Shown one piece after another: positions 1 through 6,361 of a DNA stretch of 10,539 nucleotides. The notes below the pieces were generated by a model, which was given only the letters and a program-made list of their open reading frames with translations, searched no databases and was not told the DNA's origin. How positions within the stretch are numbered: position 1 is the stretch's first letter; each line of letters begins with the position of its first letter. Source of the DNA: JAISFI01 sp031552425 (GTDB taxonomy: Bacteria; Bacteroidota; Bacteroidia; Bacteroidales; Azobacteroidaceae). The translations under genes and the position numbers were made by a program. The DNA is taken from positions 1 to 10,539 of the forward strand of contig JAVBMM010000012.1 of assembly GCA_031552425.1 (NCBI GenBank), read 5' to 3'.

Positions 1-789
1 GATTATCCGGAAGCCGCAGATTACATTCGAAGTTATGTCGAAAGTAATCAAATCAATGATTATTTAAATTTAATCTACGAGTCAAAAAGACAATGTTCAA
101 TTCCTGTTATAGCCAGCATAAACTGTTATAAAGCTGACACATGGATTAATTTTGCCAAACAAATAGAAATCTCTGGCGCTAATGCTTTAGAACTCAATAT
201 TTTCTCAATTGACACAAATCCCCACGAAGATTCCAACCAATTAGAAAAACGTTATATAGAAATACTCAGGAAGGTTAAAGAACATGTACATATTCCGGTA
301 ATAATCAAAATGGGGAAATTTTTTGAAAATATTCCCAGTGTTGTTTATAAACTCTATGCAAATGGAGCAGCAGCAGTAGTGCTTTTTAATCGGTTTTACC
401 AACCAGACATCAATATCCATTCATTGCAAATGACATCTGGAACCGTTTTTAGTCAAGATGGTTCATTAGGCGATACTCTTCGTTGGACAGCTATTGTCTC
501 TGGTTCTATACCTCAAATAGACTTAGCCGCTTCAACCGGAGTTCATGATTGGGAAGACGTAATCAAATGTATCCTAGCTGGTTCTACAACCGTACAATTA
601 TGTTCTACGGTTTATCAGCATGGATATGAAATTATTCCATTGATTTTGAATAACATGACAGAATGGATGAATACAATGAATTTTCAAGATATTGCTGCAT
701 TTAAAGGAAAGTTAAATCATGCTCATATTCCTGACCCAACAGTGTATGAAAGAGTGCAGTTTATGAAATATTTCTCAAATAGAGATTGA
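1..789 (+). CDS. Dihydroorotate dehydrogenase-like flavoprotein, 5' truncated
   Basis: The frame is open from base 1 to the TGA at 787-789 and gives 262 residues, so the N-terminus lies outside the window; family members are usually somewhat over 300 residues, so perhaps 60-70 are missing. The first ATG inside the window (310) is internal and not the true start. The protein follows the class 1 dihydroorotate dehydrogenase TIM barrel: a strand with VIASIN (visible residues 36-41), LELNIF (63-68), VIIKMGK (100-106, with the conserved flavin-contacting Lys), GAAAVVLFN (122-130), and the C-terminal FMN-phosphate region from IVSGSIPQ (165-172) through LAASTGV (175-181) to QLCSTVYQHG (199-208). The loop after LELN, which in true class 1 enzymes reads like SCPN and carries the catalytic Cys, is here FSIDTNP, and the GNT/NSIGN-like substrate region is FNRFY. 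A flavin-binding oxidoreductase fold is well supported; dihydroorotate as substrate is doubtful. It ends at a strong hairpin shared with the convergent porin gene. Confidence 0.85.
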   Translation, partial: DYPEAADYIRSYVESNQINDYLNLIYESKRQCSIPVIASINCYKADTWINFAKQIEISGANALELNIFSIDTNPHEDSNQLEKRYIEILRKVKEHVHIPVIIKMGKFFENIPSVVYKLYANGAAAVVLFNRFYQPDINIHSLQMTSGTVFSQDGSLGDTLRWTAIVSGSIPQIDLAASTGVHDWEDVIKCILAGSTTVQLCSTVYQHGYEIIPLILNNMTEWMNTMNFQDIAAFKGKLNHAHIPDPTVYERVQFMKYFSNRD

Positions 790-803
790 TTTTACAGAAA
801 AGA

Positions 804-851
804 ATAATAAAAACAGGCTCATTCTATGCAGAATGAGCCTGTTTTTATTAT
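804..851. terminator. Bidirectional rho-independent terminator
   Basis: The arms at 804-824 and 831-851 are perfect reverse complements (21 bp) around a six-base loop TATGCA. The core is GC-rich (ACAGGCTCATTC) and is flanked by A-runs on the left and T-runs on the right, so it works as a terminator in both directions. It lies 15 nt after the flavoprotein stop codon and 15 nt after the stop of the convergent porin gene, which is where a shared terminator is expected. Confidence 0.93.
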
Positions 852-866
852 AATTATTAATTAATT

Positions 867-2483
867 TTAGAATCGGAAATCTACTCCTGCTCCAAATACT
901 TTATTTGTACGAGCAAAAACATCTGTTCCTTCTATTCCGGTTCCATTATAGCTAGCAGATTTTTTTGTCCAATCTTCATAATTGGTAAACAAATATCCTA
1001 AGTTTATTCTAACTCTTTCTGAAACATTAACAGCTCCTCCAAAACCAATGGAGTACGAATTCAAAGAATAACTCAAATCTTGTTGATAATCATCTGTAAC
1101 CCCTGTTCTTGTAAATTGAATTCCACCACTTATCAGGAACATTTTGTTGATACGCCATTCAACACCACCAAGATATTCATTCGTCCCTCCGTTGATAAAA
1201 TTTTGTTTCCCTATTTTTTGTCCCGGATTATTAGGATCATTTACTTCTGCCATACCTGCATCTGAATCAAAGAAATGATGATACCCTGCAGATACAGTCA
1301 CACTAGGAATGATATCATATTGAGCGCCAATTGTAAGTAATGCAGGAATATCATGAGGAGTATTTACTCCATCTTTGAACATACCAGTATCATCTACTTT
1401 GGTTTTATTTTCTACATTCAAGTTAGTCAAAAACTCATATTTTACTCCTACATTCAATTTATTCCAATTGAAATTAAATCCTAATACTGGAGTTATTCCC
1501 CATCCTGATTGATCACAATCCAAGTAAGTATCAGAAGTTTTTTTAGCTGTTCCAGAAGAAGTCGTAGCAGCATCATAATATGCTGTTTGAACCTGAGAGA
1601 CTGTCATATTATTGAACGTAGTTTCGTCAAGACCCAGACCTGTGCGAAGAGCTGTAGCTACAGCAGGATTGATTTGTCCAGCACCAGTACCAGTCACACT
1701 TGCCATTGTCATTCCTCCTGCTCCTGCAGTCACAAAAGGTTGAAGCCCTGCACCTGCTGTATTCTGAGCAGTCGCCATATTAGTAAAAAATGTACTAGCA
1801 AGCATCATTTCTCCGCCGGGATTCAAAGTAGGATGTTGAGGGTTGATTAATATGCTTTTCAAATGCCCCACATAACCATTATTCACAAAATTCATACGAA
1901 AACCTGCATAGACAGAAAACATTTCATTGATTTTATATGTCCCTCCCAGCTGTGCTCCATATATAATAGAAGAACCTTCCATATAAGCATCCACAGAATA
2001 TTGAGAAGTAGGAATACCTTTTGCTCTTAATTGAACAGGAATCGTTGAAATAGGAGCTTCAAATGAAGGCAAACCATCATTAAAAGTTGCTTTCCCTCCA
2101 CCTCCTGTTACAGCTATATTTCCAGACAATACCCATTTCCCGGTTTTATACGCGGCTTGTATACTAGGGATTATCGGAGCAGAAGCTTCTCCTTCAAAAG
2201 TTTTGGTTTCATTTCCTCCAAAACCTGCAAAAGGAGCAAACGTTGAAGTAATTGTTCTTGTTTGAAAGGCGCTTTGGTTATTTATTGAAAAATGAAATCC
2301 TTCTGCAGGAAGTTTGGACAAGCCTGCCGGATTAGTATAAGCTGCATCAATTTCCGTAGAGGCATCTCGTGCCGGATTACGTAAAAAATGCACACTTTGA
2401 TTTGTGTTTGTTAAAATTCCTCCTGCGTGAACAAAAGAAATAGAAATTAGCGCCATGGCACTTAAGAATAGTTTTTTCTTCAT
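867..2483 (-). CDS. OmpP1/FadL-family outer membrane transport protein
   Basis: The 538-residue product starts with a clear signal peptide: a basic MKKK followed by a hydrophobic stretch and a likely cleavage after VHA (residue 20). It then shows the FadL/TodX/OmpP1 hallmarks: an Asn-Pro-Ala motif in NPAGLSKLP (51-59) near the mature N-terminus, alternating amphipathic beta strands, and a C-terminal aromatic strand ending GVDFRF, the usual signal for outer membrane insertion. Members of this family form 14-stranded barrels that take up hydrophobic compounds such as long-chain fatty acids; the substrate here cannot be read from sequence. It is about 100 residues longer than FadL-type proteins of proteobacteria, largely due to a Gly/Ala/Thr/Met-rich segment at 225-318. 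Bacteroidota homologues are sometimes labelled 'hemin receptor', which I see no evidence for. The ATG at 2481-2483 is 30 nt downstream of a -7 promoter element. Transcribed alone, convergent with the upstream flavoprotein gene. Confidence 0.9.
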   Translation of the reverse strand: MKKKLFLSAMALISISFVHAGGILTNTNQSVHFLRNPARDASTEIDAAYTNPAGLSKLPAEGFHFSINNQSAFQTRTITSTFAPFAGFGGNETKTFEGEASAPIIPSIQAAYKTGKWVLSGNIAVTGGGGKATFNDGLPSFEAPISTIPVQLRAKGIPTSQYSVDAYMEGSSIIYGAQLGGTYKINEMFSVYAGFRMNFVNNGYVGHLKSILINPQHPTLNPGGEMMLASTFFTNMATAQNTAGAGLQPFVTAGAGGMTMASVTGTGAGQINPAVATALRTGLGLDETTFNNMTVSQVQTAYYDAATTSSGTAKKTSDTYLDCDQSGWGITPVLGFNFNWNKLNVGVKYEFLTNLNVENKTKVDDTGMFKDGVNTPHDIPALLTIGAQYDIIPSVTVSAGYHHFFDSDAGMAEVNDPNNPGQKIGKQNFINGGTNEYLGGVEWRINKMFLISGGIQFTRTGVTDDYQQDLSYSLNSYSIGFGGAVNVSERVRINLGYLFTNYEDWTKKSASYNGTGIEGTDVFARTNKVFGAGVDFRF

Positions 2484-2513
2484 TTTCGTTTACATTTTAA
2501 ATTAAACAGGCCG

Positions 2514-2521
2514 CAAAGATA
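2514..2521 (-). promoter_or_regulatory. -7 promoter element for the porin gene
   Basis: On the minus strand this reads TATCTTTG, a full match to the Bacteroidota housekeeping -7 consensus TAnnTTTG, followed by CGG. It sits 30 nt before the porin start codon, leaving a short 5' leader of about 25 nt. I could not recognise a TTTG-type -33 element at the usual spacing. Confidence 0.72.
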
Positions 2522-2629
2522 AAAACAATTACTAAAAAATTCATATATTTTGAAAAAATATTGCACATTCTTATATTTTTTGTGCATAAAAAAGACACTG
2601 GTATTTTCTATTTTTTGTAAATTCTTGAC

Positions 2630-2637
2630 TAACTTTG
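2630..2637 (+). promoter_or_regulatory. -7 promoter element for queC-queF
   Basis: TAACTTTG fully matches the TAnnTTTG consensus and is followed by CAAGC, as at many Bacteroidota promoters. It ends only 8 nt before the ATG at 2646, so transcription would begin at or within a few bases of the start codon. It also lies inside the longer open frame that begins at 2550, which argues that the upstream ATG is not used. No -33 element is evident at the usual distance. Confidence 0.68.
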
Positions 2638-2645
2638 CAAGCATT

Positions 2646-3320
2646 ATGCCGACAAACAGAATAAATAACGATGCATTGGTACTATTTTCCGGAGGACAAG
2701 ATTCTACTACTTGCCTCTATTGGGCTTTAAAGAATTTTAATAAAGTTCGTACACTTTGTTTTTCTTACGGGCAAAGACATTCATTAGAAGTAGATGTAGC
2801 AAAAAAAATTGCACAAAAAGAAGGGATCCCTTTTGAAATATTGGATGCATCTATAATCAGTAAGCTTTCCAGAAATTCTCTGACAGATACGAATTTAGAA
2901 ATGGATCAAGAAAAACCAGAAGATTCCTATCCTAATACCTTTGTCCCGGGAAGAAACCTTCTTTTTCTAACATTTGCCGCTGTAATTGCCCGTTCTCACA
3001 ACATATACAACATTGTCACCGGAGTCTCTGAAGCAGACTACAGTGGTTATCCGGATTGTAGAGACACTTTTATTCGTTCTGCTAACACGACTATTAATCT
3101 GGCAATGGATGAGCAATTTATCATCCATACTCCTCTCATGTGGAAAAACAAGTCTGAAGTATGGAAATTAGCTGATGAATTAGGGGTGTTCAATATTATC
3201 AGAAACGAAACGCTTACTTGTTATAATGGTATTTTATCTGATGGATGTGGAAAATGTCCATCATGTTTATTAAGAAATAAAGGATTGGAAGATTATCTAA
3301 AAACGAAGAATAAAAAATAA
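2646..3320 (+). CDS. queC: 7-cyano-7-deazaguanine synthase QueC
   Basis: QueC converts 7-carboxy-7-deazaguanine to preQ0 using ATP and ammonia, in the cytoplasmic queuosine precursor pathway. From the ATG at 2646 the protein is 224 residues, the family's normal size. It has the ATP-pyrophosphatase P-loop SGGQDSTT (15-22), the segment VTGVSEADYSGYPDCR (124-139) typical of QueC, and the C-terminal zinc site formed by Cys192, Cys201, Cys204 and Cys207 (motif CGKCPSC at 201-207). The frame is open back to an ATG at 2550, but the extra 32 residues are Phe/Lys/Leu-rich, unlike any QueC N-terminus, and contain the -7 promoter, so I chose 2646. queF follows after 18 nt, almost certainly in the same transcript. 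QueD and QueE, needed to make the substrate, are not in the window. There is no room for a preQ1 riboswitch between the promoter and the start. Confidence 0.95.
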   Translation: MPTNRINNDALVLFSGGQDSTTCLYWALKNFNKVRTLCFSYGQRHSLEVDVAKKIAQKEGIPFEILDASIISKLSRNSLTDTNLEMDQEKPEDSYPNTFVPGRNLLFLTFAAVIARSHNIYNIVTGVSEADYSGYPDCRDTFIRSANTTINLAMDEQFIIHTPLMWKNKSEVWKLADELGVFNIIRNETLTCYNGILSDGCGKCPSCLLRNKGLEDYLKTKNKK

Positions 3321-3338
3321 AATTCTACTAAAATTAAG

Positions 3339-3800
3339 ATGGACAATCAAACAAAAAACCTGACATTGTTAGGAAAAAAAACAGAATATAAGCAAGATTA
3401 TGCTCCGGAAGTCTTAGAGACATTCATTAATAAACATCCTGAAAATGATTATTGGGTTAGATTTAATTGTCCTGAATTTACCAGTTTATGTCCGATAACA
3501 GGACAACCAGACTTTGCCTCTATACTTATTGATTATATACCCGGAAAAAAAATGGTTGAAAGTAAAAGTTTAAAACTATACCTTTTCAGTTTTCGCAACC
3601 ACGGAGCATTCCACGAAGACTGTATCAATATTATCATGAAAGATTTGATCCATTTAATGGAACCCAAATACATTGAAGTAACGGGAATCTTCACTCCCCG
3701 TGGCGGAATAAGTATTTATCCTTTTGCTAATTATGGATTACCTCAAACAAAATATGAACAATTAGCGCAGGATCGCTTGTTTCAAAAAAGATTTGATTAA
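3339..3800 (+). CDS. queF: NADPH-dependent preQ0 reductase QueF (short, YkvM-type)
   Basis: QueF reduces the nitrile of preQ0 to the primary amine of preQ1 with two NADPH; preQ1 is then inserted into tRNA by Tgt. The 153-residue length is that of the single-domain (Bacillus YkvM-like) class of the tunnelling-fold family. The catalytic Cys51 is in FTSLCPITGQPDF (47-59), which also contains the conserved Asp58; the family's QueF motif is ESKSLKLYLFSFRNHG (74-89), and the substrate-binding His92-Glu93 pair follows in FHED. All key residues keep the spacing of the Bacillus enzyme (there Cys55, Asp62, His96, Glu97). It is 18 nt behind queC and uses the product of that enzyme, so the two-gene unit covers two successive steps. 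Its stop codon is only 7 nt from the stop of convergent thrC. Confidence 0.96.
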   Translation: MDNQTKNLTLLGKKTEYKQDYAPEVLETFINKHPENDYWVRFNCPEFTSLCPITGQPDFASILIDYIPGKKMVESKSLKLYLFSFRNHGAFHEDCINIIMKDLIHLMEPKYIEVTGIFTPRGGISIYPFANYGLPQTKYEQLAQDRLFQKRFD

Positions 3801-3835
3801 TCAAAAATTATTTCGACATCAAATATTTTTTGAAA
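3780..3835. other. AT-rich inverted repeats at the queF/thrC convergence
   Basis: A perfect 14-base palindrome (3792-3805, TTTGATTAATCAAA) covers the queF stop codon, and a second pair of arms (3780-3789 and 3826-3835, ten bases each) can pair around it. The arms are almost pure A/T, so the structure is weak, and both genes' ends lie inside it. It could help end transcription of two converging units, but it does not look like a standard GC-stem plus T-tract terminator. Such repeats also arise by chance in AT-rich DNA. Confidence 0.25.
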
Positions 3836-5109
3836 TCAACAAAATCTTTGGAAAGTTCGACACTTTGTTTTTCTCCTTTCATGAAAGCCTGAAGCTTCAC
3901 GGGTATTTCTACTTTTTTGCCAATAATATCTTCTACCGTTTCTAAAAATTTTGCTGGATGAGCTGTTTCTAAAAAAACTCCAATTTCATCCGGTTGTAGG
4001 CTATCTACTAAGGCTTGATAACCGCAAGCTCCATGTGGATCTAACAAATATCCTGTTTGATTATAACAAACTCTTACTGTATTACTGATAGCATTATCAT
4101 CGTAAGAAAAACCGGAAATATCTTTACAAATAGCCTCATAAGAATGTCCATAAAGTTCCAATACTCGCGTAAAATTACTTGGATCTCCCACATCCATTGC
4201 ATTGGCAATAGTTGCTACCGATGGGCGTGGTGTATATTTTCGTGTTTTTAAATATTGTAAGAAAATATCATTACGATTATTGGCTGCTACAAACCGTTTC
4301 ACGGGCAAACCCATCTTTTTTGCAAATAATCCTGCGGTGATATTTCCAAAATTACCACTAGGAACACAGATAACTACATTTTTTCCTTTACCTTGTTTGA
4401 GCAATTGAGCATAAGCATAAAAATAATAAAATGCTTGAGGAAGAAACCTTGCAACATTGATGGAATTAGCAGATGTAAGTTTCAATTTAGCATTCAATTC
4501 TTCATCTATGAAAGCATTTTTTACCAATGCCTGACAATCATCAAAAGTACCTTCAATCTCTAGTGCTGTAATATTTTGTCCTAAAGTAGTAAATTGACAT
4601 TCTTGAATAACGCTTACTTTTCCTTTGGGATATAAAACGTAAACATGGATTCCATTTACTCCTAAAAATCCATTAGCCACAGCGCTTCCTGTATCTCCTG
4701 AAGTTGCTACCAGTACATTTACATCTTTTAGTCCTTGTTTTTGAATGAAATATCCTAGCAAACGAGCCATAAAACGAGCTCCGACATCTTTAAATGCCAA
4801 TGTAGGACCATGATACAATTCCAAACTATATATATTATCATTAACATGCACTACCGGCGTGTCAAAGTTTAAGGTATCATATACAATTTCCTTCAGGATA
4901 CCGGATTCAATATCATCTCCAAAAAAAGCCTCAGCTACAACATAAGCTATTTCTTGGAAAGACATTCCTTTCATTTCATGAAAAAATGATTCCGGCAACT
5001 GTTTGATTATTTCGGGCATATATAAACCTTTATCTCCGGCAAGTCCTTTGACAACGGCTTCTTGGAGTCCTACAGGTAAAGTTTTCCGGTTTGTACTGTA
5101 ATAATTCAT
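3808..5109 (-). CDS. thrC: Threonine synthase
   Basis: ThrC converts O-phospho-L-homoserine and water to L-threonine and phosphate with pyridoxal phosphate, the last step of threonine synthesis. The 433-residue protein has the usual N-terminal threonine-synthase domain (MNYYSTNR at 1-8, GLAGDKGLYMPE at 22-33), the Schiff-base Lys107 in LAFKDVGARFM (104-114), the SGDTGSA loop (137-143), and the PLP phosphate-binding PSGNFGN (250-256). Length and organisation fit the longer bacterial/fungal class rather than the compact plant-like one. The ATG at 5107-5109 is 13 nt downstream of the phosphoglycerate-mutase-like gene, and thrC is the last gene of the minus-strand array. It has no obvious terminator before running into the queF end. 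Confidence 0.96.
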   Translation of the reverse strand: MNYYSTNRKTLPVGLQEAVVKGLAGDKGLYMPEIIKQLPESFFHEMKGMSFQEIAYVVAEAFFGDDIESGILKEIVYDTLNFDTPVVHVNDNIYSLELYHGPTLAFKDVGARFMARLLGYFIQKQGLKDVNVLVATSGDTGSAVANGFLGVNGIHVYVLYPKGKVSVIQECQFTTLGQNITALEIEGTFDDCQALVKNAFIDEELNAKLKLTSANSINVARFLPQAFYYFYAYAQLLKQGKGKNVVICVPSGNFGNITAGLFAKKMGLPVKRFVAANNRNDIFLQYLKTRKYTPRPSVATIANAMDVGDPSNFTRVLELYGHSYEAICKDISGFSYDDNAISNTVRVCYNQTGYLLDPHGACGYQALVDSLQPDEIGVFLETAHPAKFLETVEDIIGKKVEIPVKLQAFMKGEKQSVELSKDFVDFKKYLMSK

Positions 5110-5122
5110 CTTTTATCTATAA

Positions 5123-6331
5123 TCACTTCAAAAATTCTTTAATAAACTGATTTCCTTTCATCAATCCATAACTTCCTTTAGCAGAAGAAAATTCATCATA
5201 AGAAACTACATTGTCAGCTGTTTCTCCAGGATGATAAATAATAAAAGGAACCGGGTCTTTCGTGTGTGTTTTTATACTACAAGGAGTAGGATGATCCGGT
5301 AAAATTGCGATACTTATCGGTTCATTCCATTTTTGTATTTCTTCCCAAATCGGTTTGACTACTCTTTTATCCAAAGCCTCGATAGTCTTAACTTTTAATT
5401 CTACATCTCCCTCGTGTCCGGCCTCATCACTTGCTTCTATATGCAGATAAACAAAATCTTTTTCTTTGAGAGCAGCCAAAGCAGCCTGTACTTTTCCTTC
5501 ATAATTTGTATTATACAAACCAGTAGCACCTTTCACTGCTATTGGTTCCAATCCGGCATAAACACCAATTCCTTTGATCAAATCAACAGCAGAAATCACT
5601 GATCCGGATTTAATTGTGGGAAACAATTCCGGCATTTTTTTCATCTCTGGTTTATAACCTGGAGACCAAGGCCAAATGCTATTAGCAGGATCTTTTCCTT
5701 CCGCCTTCCGTTTCAAATTTACCGGATGATTTTCCAACAACTCCTGAGAACGGACAATCAACAAATTCAAATACTCTGCTGTATCTGTCGCTTTCGGGAC
5801 CAATGGTTTTACATAAACATTACGAACAGGAACTCCGGGAACATCATGTGGAGGAGTACAATTGATACGTTTATCGCCTCCTTTTAATTTTAACAAATGT
5901 CTATATGAAACTCCAGGATAAAATTTCAATTTATCATTGGAAAGATTTTCATTCAAGAAAGCAATTAACTCTGCAGCTTCTTCATTTGAAATATGCCCTG
6001 CCGAATGGTTCTTGATTTTTCCATCTTGTACACATATTAAATTGCATCGCATTACCATTTCTCCCGGAAGAATCTCCACTCCCATACTGGCAGCTTCCAA
6101 AGAACCTCTTCCTTCAAAAACTTCATTTACATCATATCCTAATACCGACAAATTAGCAATTTCACTACCAGGTGCAAATCCTTCTGGAACGGTTGCCAAC
6201 ATTCCCGATCTTCCCAATCGGGCAATTTCGTCTATTGTGGGAATATTTGCAGCTTGCAAAGGGGTTTTATCCCCAAGAGAGGGAATTGGATTATCAGACA
6301 TTCCATCTCCTAAAATGATTATGTATTTCAC
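5123..6331 (-). CDS. ApgM-type phosphoglycerate mutase-like protein, probable homoserine kinase
   Basis: This 402-residue protein belongs to the archaeal-type cofactor-independent phosphoglycerate mutase group of the alkaline phosphatase superfamily. It shows the metal site ILGDGMSDNP (6-15, Asp9), the nucleophile region GSEIANLSVLGYD (55-67, probable Ser56), the second metal cluster HIEASDEAGHEG (297-308, Asp302 and His306), Asp346-His347 in LPDHPTP, and His356. It starts at a GTG (6329-6331): an in-frame stop lies 12 nt upstream, and the next Met (residue 11) would cut through the GDG motif. It sits between thrA and thrC (gaps 30 and 13 nt), and no GHMP-type ThrB is in the window. One branch of this family is labelled 'proposed homoserine kinase' (TIGR02535), and I recall that Bacteroides homologues have been linked to that function. 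Family membership is certain; phosphorylation of homoserine is inferred from context. Glycolytic mutase activity is the alternative. Confidence 0.9.
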   Translation of the reverse strand: MKYIIILGDGMSDNPIPSLGDKTPLQAANIPTIDEIARLGRSGMLATVPEGFAPGSEIANLSVLGYDVNEVFEGRGSLEAASMGVEILPGEMVMRCNLICVQDGKIKNHSAGHISNEEAAELIAFLNENLSNDKLKFYPGVSYRHLLKLKGGDKRINCTPPHDVPGVPVRNVYVKPLVPKATDTAEYLNLLIVRSQELLENHPVNLKRKAEGKDPANSIWPWSPGYKPEMKKMPELFPTIKSGSVISAVDLIKGIGVYAGLEPIAVKGATGLYNTNYEGKVQAALAALKEKDFVYLHIEASDEAGHEGDVELKVKTIEALDKRVVKPIWEEIQKWNEPISIAILPDHPTPCSIKTHTKDPVPFIIYHPGETADNVVSYDEFSSAKGSYGLMKGNQFIKEFLK

Positions 6332-6361
6332 TTTTTTATATATTTATCAATTTTACGAATA

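Noticed and set aside
712..745. Search for a thr-type leader peptide or attenuator and for a preQ1 riboswitch
   Set aside because: Neither fits: thrA begins 10 nt after mlaF, and the queC promoter leaves almost no leader. Coordinates here are nominal; nothing is claimed at this site.
1651..1664. Perfect 14-base palindrome GCTGTAGCTACAGC
   Set aside because: Lies in the porin coding sequence within the Ala/Thr-rich segment and is explained by its codons; no partner site seen.
1509..1850. Plus-strand open frame of 113 codons, Ser/Cys-rich
   Set aside because: Antisense shadow of the porin's Gly/Ala/Thr-rich segment; low-complexity product and no promoter or start context.
2550..2645. In-frame 5' extension of queC starting at an ATG at 2550
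   Set aside because: The added 32 residues do not resemble QueC and the segment contains the -7 promoter; treated as the intergenic region.
6204..6222. Small hairpin CCCGAT...ATCGGG
   Set aside because: Six-base stem without a T-tract in the middle of the ApgM-like gene; encodes conserved protein sequence.
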